The position numbers were made by a program, and so were the translations under genes. The notes beneath the pieces were generated by a model that was not told where the DNA came from, searched no databases, and saw nothing but the letters and a program-made list of their open reading frames with translations. From the NCBI GenBank assembly GCA_016720935.1, contig JADKJP010000004.1, positions 310,001 through 374,000 on the forward strand: a stretch of 64,000 nt of DNA, in the 5' to 3' direction. The stretch is from Bacteroidota bacterium. GTDB lineage: Bacteria; Bacteroidota; Bacteroidia; AKYH767-A; 2013-40CM-41-45. Below are positions 34,794 to 43,901 of this stretch, in pieces. Numbering within the stretch: position 1 is the first letter of the stretch; each line of letters starts with the position of its first letter.

Positions 34794-35762
34794 TTAAAGC
34801 CACTTTTGCCCCAAAATATCATGTGTGTGATAGCTGATAATAATGCCGGCACCTGCACGGGCGAAAGCATACATATTTTCCATCACAATACGTTGTTCAT
34901 CGATAAAGCCCATTTTTGCGGCTGTTTTGACCATGGTATATTCCGCTGAAACATTGTAGCAGGCAACCGGCAAAGTAGTGTTCCTGCGGACAGCCCGGAT
35001 AATATCCAGATAGGCCAAAGCAGGCTTTACCATCACAATATCAGCGCCTTCTGTCTCATCAATTTTGGCTTCACGAACTGCTTCACGGGCATTTCTATAG
35101 TCCATCTGATAGGATTTCCGGTCACCTTTTCCGGGTGCCGAATCCGCAGCTTCCCTGAAAGGCCCGTAATAAGCGGATGCAAATTTGGTTGCATACGACA
35201 TCAAAGCGGTATTTTCAAAATGATGCTGGTCCAGCATCTGGCGTATCGCGAGAACCCTTCCATCCATCATATCACTCGGAGCCACCATATCGGCACCGGC
35301 TTCGGCGTGTTTTAAAGCCATCTTGGCGAGTATATCCAGAGTCGGGTCGTTCTGTACATAATCATGCTCCAGAATGCCACAATGGCCATGGGTGGTATAA
35401 GCGCACAGACAAACATCGGTAATCACATACAAATCATCCGCGAAGTTCTTCTTCAGCAGACGCACCGCATCAGCGACAATACTGTGATCGTCATAAGCTG
35501 AATGTGCATCCTCCGCCTTGTCTTCCCCAACCCCGAACAACAACACTTTATTGACTCCCATCTTAAGTCCTTTTTCCACATCCTGCATCAAAGTATCCGC
35601 CGAAAAACGGCTGATGCCCGGCATGGCTTCTATCGGTTGATTTACTTTCTTTCCCTTAGTAACAAAATAAGGATAAATAAACATGTCCTTGGAGAGTCTT
35701 GTCTCCGCTACCATTTCGCGAACGATAGCGTCGCGTCGCATTCTTCTGGGTCTGTGTAACAT
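34794..35762 (-). CDS. hemB: Delta-aminolevulinic acid dehydratase (porphobilinogen synthase)
   Basis: A 322-residue enzyme joining two 5-aminolevulinate molecules into porphobilinogen. It begins HRPRRMRRDAIVREMVAET; residues near 117 carry the zinc-binding cysteines DVCLCAYTTHGHCGI; the two Schiff-base lysines lie in SYATKFASAYYGPFREAADS (about K193) and IVMVKPALAYLDII (about K246); the end PVACYNVSAEYTMVKTAA is also typical. The cysteine set marks the zinc-dependent form. It follows hemC-hemD after 96 bases in a haem-biosynthesis cluster read hemA, hemC-hemD, hemB. Confidence 0.96.
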   Translation of the reverse strand: MLHRPRRMRRDAIVREMVAETRLSKDMFIYPYFVTKGKKVNQPIEAMPGISRFSADTLMQDVEKGLKMGVNKVLLFGVGEDKAEDAHSAYDDHSIVADAVRLLKKNFADDLYVITDVCLCAYTTHGHCGILEHDYVQNDPTLDILAKMALKHAEAGADMVAPSDMMDGRVLAIRQMLDQHHFENTALMSYATKFASAYYGPFREAADSAPGKGDRKSYQMDYRNAREAVREAKIDETEGADIVMVKPALAYLDIIRAVRRNTTLPVACYNVSAEYTMVKTAAKMGFIDEQRIVMENMYAFARAGAGIIISYHTHDILGQKWL

Positions 35763-35858
35763 CTCAGTTTTATTTTTTTATCCGGATCAGTGTTCTATTT
35801 TCAATATCACCCGACTCCGTCTATTGTTTGTTGATTTCAATTATTCCTTTTCTCGCAT

Positions 35859-37436
35859 TCAAATATCCTTACCACTCATTCCAAACACCGACCGTACAAT
35901 TCCTGAATCATCAAATGCATCAGGTTTGGTCAATTTCATGACTCCAAACTGACGCAAAGCGTTCGCTGTGGCGTCACCCATGGCAATTACTTTATGATTG
36001 GATTCAACACGAAAACGTTCGAACCACGCTTCTACATTGGAAGGAGAAGTAAATACAATCATGTCAGCCTCCGGCATCTGTCCATCGTTTTTCTTGATGG
36101 TTTCATACACGATAAGATCAATTACCTGTTCAGCTTTCACGAATTGTTGCTGGATAGAACGCATGCTTCCTTTTGCCTGTGGAAACAACACCTTGCCGGA
36201 ACCAACTTTTGCCGCGAATTGTTTCCCTGTCATTTTTGTATCTGTAGATGAACCGATGAAGTCGGCACGCTGACCATACTTTCTCAATTCCTCTGAAGTG
36301 GCCTTGCCAACGCAAGCGAATTTTTGTCCATTCAAATTCGGTTTCTGACGGAAGAAAAATTTCACAGCTTGCTTACTGCTGAAAAAGATCCAGTCACAAT
36401 CAGGAACATTCTGAAACGGTACGGCTACTGTTTCAATCAAAGCTCTTCCTTCCAGCTTGAATCCCAAACCTGGCAAAACATTTTGCAAATAATTATCAGG
36501 ACGTAGGTCACGAGTAATAAACACCCGACAAGGTTTTACCTGTCCGATTTTTTCGACGATACGTTCCGCCATTCCTTCGGGAGAAGCTGACTCCATATAT
36601 ACAGAAACAGGAAGTGTATCCCAGGCTGCCGCTTTGCTGGCTCTCACTTTATACAATTCCTGATCCTCATCGTACTCAGCGTAAACACCAACAGGCATCT
36701 GACATCCACCCTGAAACAGGTTCAGCACTTTACGCTCGATGCCGATGGTATTGGCAACAGCCACATGATTCATCGACTGAAGGGCTTTGTATAAATCAGT
36801 ATCGGAGGCACGGATTTGTATTGCAAGAACACCTTGTGCAGGCGCCGGAATAAATTCCTTTGGATCCAGTTTCTCTACATGAAAATCACTCAGATCAATT
36901 TCCAAACGCTCCACTCCTGCAGCCGCGATGAGAATAGCATCATAACTTTTCTCACGCAATTTGTTGATCCGTGTGGGTACATTCCCTCGAAGTTCTTTCA
37001 GTTGAATATCCGGACGAAAAGCCAGCAACTGCGATTTACGTCTTGCAGAGGATGTACCAACTTCCGCTCCATTTTTCAGGGAGAATTTTTTTGAAGGATC
37101 TACTGCTTCCTTACGGATCAGCAACAGCTCGGATGGATCTTCACGGTCGGATACTGCCGCGATCATCAGCTCTGCAGGAGATTCAGTAGGTAAATCTTTG
37201 TGCGAATGAACGGCAATATCTGTTTCACCGCTCAACAAGGCCGCTTCGATTTCTTTTGTAAAAAATCCTTTGCCTTCGAGTTTGTCGAATGACAAATGTT
37301 GGATCAGATCGCCTTGAGTTTTGATGATTTTTATTTCACTGGGGAGACCTATACCTTCCAATAAACTTTTAACAAAATGTGCCTGCCACAATGCAAGATC
37401 GCTCCCGCGGGTTCCAATGATTAAAGGACTACGCAT
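35859..37436 (-). CDS. Fused hydroxymethylbilane synthase / uroporphyrinogen-III synthase
   Basis: A 525-residue fusion of two successive haem-pathway enzymes. Residues 1 to about 297 are HemC: IIGTRGSDLALWQA at the start, AVHSHKDLPTE with the catalytic aspartate D81, GTSSARRKSQL (127-137), RGNVPTRINKL, PAPAQGVLAIQIR, and the cofactor-binding cysteine C245 in GGCQMPVG. Residues about 301-525 fit HemD: RVFITRDLRPDNYLQNVLPGLGF, WIFFSSKQAVKFFF, FACVGKATSEELRKYG, VLFPQAKGSMRSI and IVFTSPSNVEAWFE. The linear tetrapyrrole made by HemC is unstable, so a fusion would pass it straight to the ring-closing enzyme. The frame is intact with no internal stop. Confidence 0.93.
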   Translation of the reverse strand: MRSPLIIGTRGSDLALWQAHFVKSLLEGIGLPSEIKIIKTQGDLIQHLSFDKLEGKGFFTKEIEAALLSGETDIAVHSHKDLPTESPAELMIAAVSDREDPSELLLIRKEAVDPSKKFSLKNGAEVGTSSARRKSQLLAFRPDIQLKELRGNVPTRINKLREKSYDAILIAAAGVERLEIDLSDFHVEKLDPKEFIPAPAQGVLAIQIRASDTDLYKALQSMNHVAVANTIGIERKVLNLFQGGCQMPVGVYAEYDEDQELYKVRASKAAAWDTLPVSVYMESASPEGMAERIVEKIGQVKPCRVFITRDLRPDNYLQNVLPGLGFKLEGRALIETVAVPFQNVPDCDWIFFSSKQAVKFFFRQKPNLNGQKFACVGKATSEELRKYGQRADFIGSSTDTKMTGKQFAAKVGSGKVLFPQAKGSMRSIQQQFVKAEQVIDLIVYETIKKNDGQMPEADMIVFTSPSNVEAWFERFRVESNHKVIAMGDATANALRQFGVMKLTKPDAFDDSGIVRSVFGMSGKDI

Positions 37437-37523
37437 AAAATTAAGACTGAATAAGATGAGAATCGGAAAATACGCACAAAATCCAAAAGCCCTGTAAAAA
37501 GAATTCGGAAAAACGGGTTTATA

Positions 37524-38825
37524 TCAATTGGATGTTTCAAGGATAATCTCCTTCGCCAGGACCATGGGGACACTGATGCACTTTTTCTCCATGTAATCCA
37601 GCACTTTACTTAATAACTCTCTTGACTTTTCATCCATCCCTTCGATCTCCTTGGCGAAAATATCATTCAATGCCCGATCCTTTATTTCACGGATCTTTTC
37701 AGGCACCTCTTTCATTTTCAGTTCCAGGGAACGAGTACGGTGAAGATGACGGAATTCATGGATGTTCTCATCAATGATTTCCTCGGCCGACATGAACTCA
37801 GACTGGCGTTCTTCCATATTCTTATCAGCGACAGCACGTAGCTGGCTGATGTCTATTAGTGATATGGAAAAATTATCGGCAACATCCGGATGTACATCAG
37901 CAGGCACAGCCAGATCAATCAGAATTTTTTGGTTAGTATCTCCTTGCAAAAGGGATTCATAAATAGAAGGGGTAATCACAGGTGTCGCAGAACCTGTGCA
38001 GGTGATCAGCACATCAAACCCACGATTGTAGGTGCTCAGTTCGGTGAGCGTGTGTGCCGTTGCAGCGATCTCAACAGTGCCGGTTTGACGTGCTAATACT
38101 TCGGCATTTTTTAATGTTCTGTTAAAGATCGCGAAATCTTTGAAGCCTTGTTTAACAAGGTATTTAAGAAGATTCGTATTGGTTTCACCGGCTCCGACGA
38201 TGAGGAATCGAGCGTCTTTGGGAAGATTATGTTCACGTAACTTACGCTCTGCAAGAGATACAACAGAAACCGGGTTATTGGCAATTTTTGTTTCAGTATA
38301 TACTTTCTTTGCGGTTGTGATTGTGCTTTTGACAACAAGTCGCAACAAATCACCGGTAAGTCCTTCCGCGTTGCAGGTATCGTATGATTTCCGAACCTGT
38401 GTAATGATTTCACGTTCTCCAACAACCAGTGAATCAAGTGATGAAGCTACACGATAAATATGACGTAACGCTTCTTCGCCTTCATATACCTGTGCATGTT
38501 CTACAGCAAACTCAATCTCTTCATTGGTCCAGTCAACTCTGAAATTTCTAAAAAATCTTCTGAGATATTTTTGATCACAATCAAGGTGACTGGTAAAAAT
38601 AAATTCTATGCGGTTACAAGTAGCCACATATAAAATCTCGCTGATATCTGTAGAAAACTTAAGAAAAGCCAGTCGCTCTTTACGATTCTCCTCATGCAAA
38701 AAGAACCTGTTGAGTTCCTTTATAGGAGTGTGGCGATGGGTAAAAGCTATAGTTTTTAACAGATGCAATGGGATCTCGTGTTTTTCCGGCTGCAAAGGTC
38801 TTAACCATGAATTTTTTTCTGTCAT
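37524..38825 (-). CDS. hemA: Glutamyl-tRNA reductase
   Basis: About 433 residues. It reduces glutamyl-tRNA to glutamate-1-semialdehyde, the first committed step of the C5 haem route. The N-terminal domain has TIAFTHRHTPIKEL and the catalytic cysteine in LYVATCNRIEF (about C70); then HIYRVASSLDSLVVGEREIITQVRKSY; the NADPH domain ARFLIVGAGETNTNLLKYL; and the helical dimerisation tail. Possible starts are GTG 38879, ATG 38858 and ATG 38825. The last still leaves about 24 residues before the conserved block, so it is chosen, but the longer forms are not excluded. A palindrome of Crp/Fnr geometry lies upstream at 38893-38908. Confidence 0.93.
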   Translation of the reverse strand: MTEKNSWLRPLQPEKHEIPLHLLKTIAFTHRHTPIKELNRFFLHEENRKERLAFLKFSTDISEILYVATCNRIEFIFTSHLDCDQKYLRRFFRNFRVDWTNEEIEFAVEHAQVYEGEEALRHIYRVASSLDSLVVGEREIITQVRKSYDTCNAEGLTGDLLRLVVKSTITTAKKVYTETKIANNPVSVVSLAERKLREHNLPKDARFLIVGAGETNTNLLKYLVKQGFKDFAIFNRTLKNAEVLARQTGTVEIAATAHTLTELSTYNRGFDVLITCTGSATPVITPSIYESLLQGDTNQKILIDLAVPADVHPDVADNFSISLIDISQLRAVADKNMEERQSEFMSAEEIIDENIHEFRHLHRTRSLELKMKEVPEKIREIKDRALNDIFAKEIEGMDEKSRELLSKVLDYMEKKCISVPMVLAKEIILETSN

Positions 38826-38892
38826 GGTAATGTCACGAGAAATCCGGTTTAAGATCATGGCTGTAAAGAAAGAGGACACCGTGTAATGGCAA

Positions 38893-38908
38893 CATGATAC
38901 ATGTCATG
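38893..38908. promoter_or_regulatory. Crp/Fnr-geometry palindrome upstream of hemA
   Basis: CATGA-TACATG-TCATG is a palindrome with five-base arms and a six-base centre, containing TGA-N6-TCA, the spacing used by Crp/Fnr-family regulators. It lies 35-68 bases upstream of the possible hemA starts. The remaining 38910-39124 stretch has no gene. The regulator is unknown. Confidence 0.4.
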
Positions 38909-39124
38909 AATTGCTTTGGAAGATGTCAGTTAACAGTGTAAAGATCACCTATGATTCTGTAAGAATACTGAGGGAGATAAAAACTGTTGTCTTTATTAAC
39001 AAAAAAAAATGCATTGTCATAAAAGTGTCAGCCACACTTTAGTTCAATTGGAAATTTCTTTTTTAAAATAACAATGTTTAAGAAAAAAAAAAGAAACCAT
39101 CCGGACAAAACATACGGACAGGCA

Positions 39125-40546
39125 TTAATCCTCTGCAAGATCTTCTAAAACTTTTTCCTCGAGCCATCGGAAATCAGCAATCTGCCGTACTTGCCGGATA
39201 TCCTCCAGAAGGACTTGCAACTTTTTCTTATTCCCGGAATCCCGCAACAGTCTTACTATATAGCGAACAAAATTTCGGTAAATCTTTCGCTGATAGTCCG
39301 ACATCAATCTGTTCCGGCTAAGAAACGAACGGAAAGCGGAAGCCTGGTAATAGAAAGGCTCATCATCGTCTAATTCAAAATATGTCTTCAATAAGATTGC
39401 TCTCACATCCAGCTGGTAATACAAATCCGTGAATTCCACTTCCTGAAAAAGTTTTAAGGTTTCCTTATATTCCTTCCTGAAAAAATGCCAGTTGGCCAGA
39501 TTGTAAACCATGGCGTTATACTGCTGGCCTGCTTCGATGTACTTATTATAATCATCAATGAATTTTCGGACCCACTCAAATTCTTTCATCCTTAAACCGA
39601 TGGTCACAATGTTTTTGTATTCCCATGGCGACATTTTCTCACTCCTCAAAGCTTTTTTATTCTGCAAACTGAGTTTATAGATTTCGAACAACTGCTGTAC
39701 AAATTCCGATTTCCCCAGGTTGATTTGTTTGATGCAAAAATTCTTCAGATACTGAACAATTTCCTTTTGTTCTTTCAATGAAAACAAATCTCCTTTTTCC
39801 ACAATGAACTTTTTCAATTTTTCAAAATGAATATATTTTTCAGGTTCTGTAAGGGATAAATAAATAGTCTGATACAGCTCAATGGATGGTACAGATGCGA
39901 ATTCAACATCCGAGGCTAATGCATTCACCTGATCCAGAAGTCTTGAACGCAATTGCCCGGCAATCACGTTCTGAGCATTGATTTGCCCGGAAGCGATTTG
40001 TAATTTACGTGCAACATAAAATCTGTCGAGATAAGAACTGATTGCTTCAAAATCAAAGCTTGATTTCCGGCTTTTTTGCACTGCCTGAAATTCCATTTCA
40101 TTTAATGCGGAATCATGCATGGCAAGCAGCACTCCAGAATCCTGATTCCCTTCATCAAGTAACTGTCTGACTTCAGCAGTCACATATTGAAAAGCTTTCA
40201 AACAGTTCCTGTCCATCAATGCCTTTTGTTTTGCCAATACGAAACTTCGTGGAAACTCCTGCATCCATTTCTGCGTGATAAAATTTTCAAGGTGCTTTGT
40301 CAGTGAAGAAGAAAGGTATCTGAAATGTTTGTCATCAAATTTTCCGCTTCCAAATACTACTGCATACAACATCTTTTTATCCTCAGGGAATGGCTTCTTT
40401 TCAATCCAAAAATTGTGAATCACATCGTAAAAAAGGAGAAGTTCCTGATCCTCATTGAAAAATGGTGATGACAGATATTTCCGGGCACGATTGTAATCAT
40501 GCCCGTCAAATGTACCCAGAAGTTCGTATAACTTACTTTTAGTCAA
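39125..40546 (-). CDS. Uncharacterised helical-repeat protein
   Basis: A 473-residue protein that I cannot assign to a characterised family. It has no signal peptide or membrane helix, is rich in Leu, Lys, Glu, Phe and Tyr, and reads as helix after helix (KFIVEKGDLFSLKEQKEIVQYLKNF, MVYNLANWHFFRKEYKETLKLFQEVEF), with a TPR-like spacing near 335-375. Similar lone helical proteins starting with a KLYELLxxFxxxxxxxxRKYLxSPFFN pattern are common in Bacteroidota and have no known role. The frame opens at TTG (40544-40546) and no ATG lies near, so the start is TTG or another rare codon. It is divergent from the T9SS gene at 40770. Confidence 0.75.
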   Translation of the reverse strand: MTKSKLYELLGTFDGHDYNRARKYLSSPFFNEDQELLLFYDVIHNFWIEKKPFPEDKKMLYAVVFGSGKFDDKHFRYLSSSLTKHLENFITQKWMQEFPRSFVLAKQKALMDRNCLKAFQYVTAEVRQLLDEGNQDSGVLLAMHDSALNEMEFQAVQKSRKSSFDFEAISSYLDRFYVARKLQIASGQINAQNVIAGQLRSRLLDQVNALASDVEFASVPSIELYQTIYLSLTEPEKYIHFEKLKKFIVEKGDLFSLKEQKEIVQYLKNFCIKQINLGKSEFVQQLFEIYKLSLQNKKALRSEKMSPWEYKNIVTIGLRMKEFEWVRKFIDDYNKYIEAGQQYNAMVYNLANWHFFRKEYKETLKLFQEVEFTDLYYQLDVRAILLKTYFELDDDEPFYYQASAFRSFLSRNRLMSDYQRKIYRNFVRYIVRLLRDSGNKKKLQVLLEDIRQVRQIADFRWLEEKVLEDLAED

Positions 40547-40676
40547 AATTTTTTGCTTGGCAATTTGTAAATATAGTGAGTTTTTTATTTACTTTTTGTT
40601 CTTTTATTTCACTTTTTTAAGCTTTTTTACATATTTTATATAAATACATTGTCCGGCTAACTTACTTTTTTGTAAT

Positions 40677-40707
40677 TGTTTTTGAAGCATTCTGAATGGT
40701 ATGTTTG
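40677..40707 (+). promoter_or_regulatory. Promoter for the dockerin-containing T9SS gene
   Basis: TATGTTTG (40700-40707) fits the TAnnTTTG -7 box and TTG (40677-40679) lies 20 bases upstream. Transcription would start near 40713, about 57 bases before ATG 40770. Confidence 0.65.
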
Positions 40708-40769
40708 TATTGTGGAATTCCAACCTCTACAAAAATTCTCAACAGGAAAAAACACATAATCCTTCTACC

Positions 40770-42926
40770 ATGAAAAGGACTCTCAATTTCTTCATAGGAG
40801 TAATGACCACACTCCTGATGTCATTCCAGGCAAATGCTTCCCACATCATGGGAGGAGATGTCAGTTATAGCTGGCTCGGAGGAAATGACTATCAATTTGA
40901 ACTTACTCTATACAGAGATTGCTCAGGCATTCCCGCCCCGGCAAACTTTTTCCTGTATATGTCTTCCCAATCCTGCGGCTTAAGTGATACCCTTACCTTG
41001 ACACAAGTAAATGGAACTGGTCAGGAAATCACTCCTATTTGCCCGGGAGTTCAAAGTACCTGCAATGGGGGTACTGCAATGGGAGTTCAGAAATATGTAT
41101 ATCAGGCAACAACAACCCTGGCAGGGAATTGCAGCGACTGGGTATTCTATAGTACAGATTGCTGCCGGAATGCTTCCATTACAAATATCCTGACTCCGGG
41201 ATCTTACGGAATCTATATTTCCGCGACACTCGACAATTTGAATTTCCCTTTTAACAACTCTCCTTCTTTTGGAAATGATCCGATCGTCTTCCTGACAACC
41301 GGAAGCACTCATACTATCAACAATGGTGCTTTTGATCTGGATGGAGATTCCCTGGCTATCTCTCTTACTTCTGCATTGGATATGACCGGCTACTCTGTAA
41401 ACTATGCATCCGGTTTTAGTCCAACCAATCCTATCATGTCTTCTCCCGCAATGGTGACGAACCCATTTAATGGGGATATTACCGTAACACCAACACAAAT
41501 GGGAGTGGATGTTGTGGTTTACAAAGTGGACGAATACAGAAACGGACAATTGATCAGTTCGGTATCCAGAGATATTCAGGTTATTATTAATAACTCAACA
41601 AATCAGCTTCCTTCAATTAGCGGAATCAATGGCAGCGGATCATTCGTCACCAGTGTTTGTGCCGGAAATACTCTTCAGTTCACCGTCCAAAGCAATGACG
41701 CGGATGCAGGCGACAGCACATTTATCAATGTTCAGTCACCTGGAAATTTAAACCCAACTATCTTGTCTTTCGGCGGGCAACAAGACTCTGTTAGTATCAC
41801 CCTTCCTACTGACACGAGCATGATCAGTGCTCAACCGTATATCTTTTATATTACTGTAATTGACAATGCCTGTCCATATAAAGGACAACAACAATACGCC
41901 ATCGAAGTTTACATCAATGCCTGCAGTCAGGATGTTTGGCCGGGCGATGCAAACTCAGATCTCACATGCGACCTGTACGACCTTCTTCCAATAGGCGTAG
42001 CCTACGGCGCAAGCGGCCCTGTTCGTTCAGGCGCATCCACTACATGGGTGGCTCAGCCATCCACAGACTGGGGACAAACTTTAGCAAGCAGCGTGGACTA
42101 CAAACACGTGGATTGCAATGGTGATGGAATAATTGACGCTAATGACACAACGGCAATCGGTTTAAATTACGGCCAGACGCACCCCCTGCGTCTGGCACCG
42201 ATGCCGTCTATCGATGCAGTCAACAACATTTATCTCATCGCCAGCAGAGATTCTGCAGGACCAAGTGACACCTTCGCGGTGCAGACTGTTCTCGGAAGCA
42301 GCATGAATCCGGTAAGCGCAATCTATGGAATCGCATTCCGTGTGGAATTCAGTCCGACAGTTGTTGACTCTACCGCATCTTCATTACAGTTCATCAACTC
42401 TTCTCTTGGCACGCCCGGAACTGACCTGCTCACATTTGTAAGACCAAACTGGGCGGCAGGGTTCATCGACGCGGTAGCGGTTCGTACCGACCACTCCAAT
42501 GTCTCATCAGATTCCACGATCTCCCTTTTTGATGTAGTGATCATCGACAACGTTTCCGCGCGAATGACCTGCAATTTCCGACTTAGCAAAGTTCGTGGTA
42601 TCATGAATGACGGTACCATCCAGAATTTTGTACCAATTGACGACTCCGTAAATATCGCGAGCAGCACTACCGGAATCGCAGGAGTGGACGCAGCTTCCAA
42701 CTTCTTTGCTTTCCCAAATCCGGCGCGTGACATTGTTACTCTTTATTCGAAAGCTGAAATAAATGCTGTTTCAATTCTTGATCTCACAGGCAAACAAATG
42801 ATGAAGATCAGAAATTACACTTCCGGTACTTCTATTGATGTAAGTTCTTTACCGCAGGGTTGCTACATTCTCCGTACAGAAAACAACTCAGGGCTTCATC
42901 AAAAACTTTTGAATATCACGAGATAG
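40770..42926 (+). CDS. T9SS-secreted surface protein with paired dockerin-like repeats
   Basis: A 718-residue exported protein. A signal peptide (about 1-24, ending QANA) is followed by the block SHIMGGDVSYSWLGGNDYQFELTLYRDCSG, shared by many large adhesin-like proteins of gliding Bacteroidota. Middle domains (about 110-385) look like immunoglobulin or cadherin-type strands. Residues about 390-470 hold two calcium-binding dockerin-like segments, GDANSDLTCDLYDLLPIGVAYG and DCNGDGIIDANDTTAIGLNYG, separated by a Trp/Gln-rich spacer. The last 75 residues (FAFPNPARDIVTLYS to the end) are a type A T9SS sorting domain, so the protein should cross the outer membrane and be anchored or released. It is a single transcription unit between a promoter and a strong terminator. 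Confidence 0.87.
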   Translation: MKRTLNFFIGVMTTLLMSFQANASHIMGGDVSYSWLGGNDYQFELTLYRDCSGIPAPANFFLYMSSQSCGLSDTLTLTQVNGTGQEITPICPGVQSTCNGGTAMGVQKYVYQATTTLAGNCSDWVFYSTDCCRNASITNILTPGSYGIYISATLDNLNFPFNNSPSFGNDPIVFLTTGSTHTINNGAFDLDGDSLAISLTSALDMTGYSVNYASGFSPTNPIMSSPAMVTNPFNGDITVTPTQMGVDVVVYKVDEYRNGQLISSVSRDIQVIINNSTNQLPSISGINGSGSFVTSVCAGNTLQFTVQSNDADAGDSTFINVQSPGNLNPTILSFGGQQDSVSITLPTDTSMISAQPYIFYITVIDNACPYKGQQQYAIEVYINACSQDVWPGDANSDLTCDLYDLLPIGVAYGASGPVRSGASTTWVAQPSTDWGQTLASSVDYKHVDCNGDGIIDANDTTAIGLNYGQTHPLRLAPMPSIDAVNNIYLIASRDSAGPSDTFAVQTVLGSSMNPVSAIYGIAFRVEFSPTVVDSTASSLQFINSSLGTPGTDLLTFVRPNWAAGFIDAVAVRTDHSNVSSDSTISLFDVVIIDNVSARMTCNFRLSKVRGIMNDGTIQNFVPIDDSVNIASSTTGIAGVDAASNFFAFPNPARDIVTLYSKAEINAVSILDLTGKQMMKIRNYTSGTSIDVSSLPQGCYILRTENNSGLHQKLLNITR

Positions 42927-42949
42927 TTTATTGTTGATTGATTCGAGGT

Positions 42950-42982
42950 CCTCCCGGCATAAAAAACCGGGAGGTTTTTTTT
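42950..42982 (+). terminator. Terminator after the dockerin-containing T9SS gene
   Basis: CCTCCCGG (42950-42957) pairs with CCGGGAGG (42967-42974) around a nine-base loop, followed by eight T. Confidence 0.92.
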
Positions 42983-43153
42983 GTCCGTTTGTTAAGGTAA
43001 ATGACTTTGGAAATGAATATCGCTGAGCAATTTTCAATAAATATCATGAGCATTATAAAATCCATTTTTCCTGAACCTATTCTTATGACATTGAATTGAC
43101 ACTGCGAACGTTTCATTAGGATAATTTTAGTTTATGATTATAAATTTTATCCA

Positions 43154-43864
43154 ATGAATACTAATCGGAGTATTTTCGTAGTGTTTGTTTTGCTTTGCAC
43201 GCAAATTTTCGTTGCATCGCCATGTTATTCTGCAGAAGGAAAAATAAAAATCACTGTTCTCGAAGAGGGCACCAACGAGCCCGTCCCATTTGCTTCAATC
43301 AGTCGAATTGAAGGAAATAAAATAACTCCGATTTCAGTTACAGATATAAATGGAGAATGTTATCTTGAAGGGTTAGTTAAAAATTCGAAACTGAAAATTT
43401 CATGTGTAGGCTATACTTCCACTGAAGTTAAAGTCAATAAAAACAAAGGTCAGCTTGATATTCATCTTAATATCGGAATTCTCCTGCACGAAATATCGAT
43501 CCGTTGTTTCGAAACAACAATGCATGCATATGCAATCCGATGTGGTTATACTAACTGTACTCTTCACCCGGTGGCTACCCGCGGGGATAGCGCTAAGGTT
43601 GACTCTATAATTAAGAAACAGATTGAACCGGAGAATGAGAATTTGACAGTGTACCCAAACCCTGCCGTCAGCAACGTTTATCTCCGTTCGAATGTCTTGA
43701 AATATTCACTTGAAATATTTGACACATCCGGTAAATTAATTTTAAGTATTGTAGAATTCAGCGATAACAACACACTCAATCTTGAAGACCTGAAACCCGG
43801 CACCTATATTGCCAGGATAACCTCCGGAAAAAATATGAAAACTGCGCGCTTCGTAAAGAATTAA
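43154..43864 (+). CDS. Small T9SS-sorted protein with carboxypeptidase-regulatory-like domain
   Basis: A 236-residue exported protein. Residues 1-26 are a signal peptide. Residues about 28-110 form a carboxypeptidase-D-regulatory-like beta sandwich (KIKITVLEEGTNEPVPFASIS, then TDINGECYLEGL, LKISCVGYTSTEVKV), a fold usually found at the N-terminus of SusC/TonB-linked proteins. A short middle part has several cysteines (C-F-E, RCGYTNC). The end, about 165-236, is a type A T9SS sorting domain (LTVYPNPAVSNVYLRS to MKTARFVKN). The three-part plan is complete despite the small size. No enzymatic motif is present. It is convergent with the DUF1003 gene, 37 bases away. Confidence 0.82.
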   Translation: MNTNRSIFVVFVLLCTQIFVASPCYSAEGKIKITVLEEGTNEPVPFASISRIEGNKITPISVTDINGECYLEGLVKNSKLKISCVGYTSTEVKVNKNKGQLDIHLNIGILLHEISIRCFETTMHAYAIRCGYTNCTLHPVATRGDSAKVDSIIKKQIEPENENLTVYPNPAVSNVYLRSNVLKYSLEIFDTSGKLILSIVEFSDNNTLNLEDLKPGTYIARITSGKNMKTARFVKN

Positions 43865-43901
43865 ATTTGAAAAGGCTAAAATAAAAGGAAATACAAGATC
43901 C

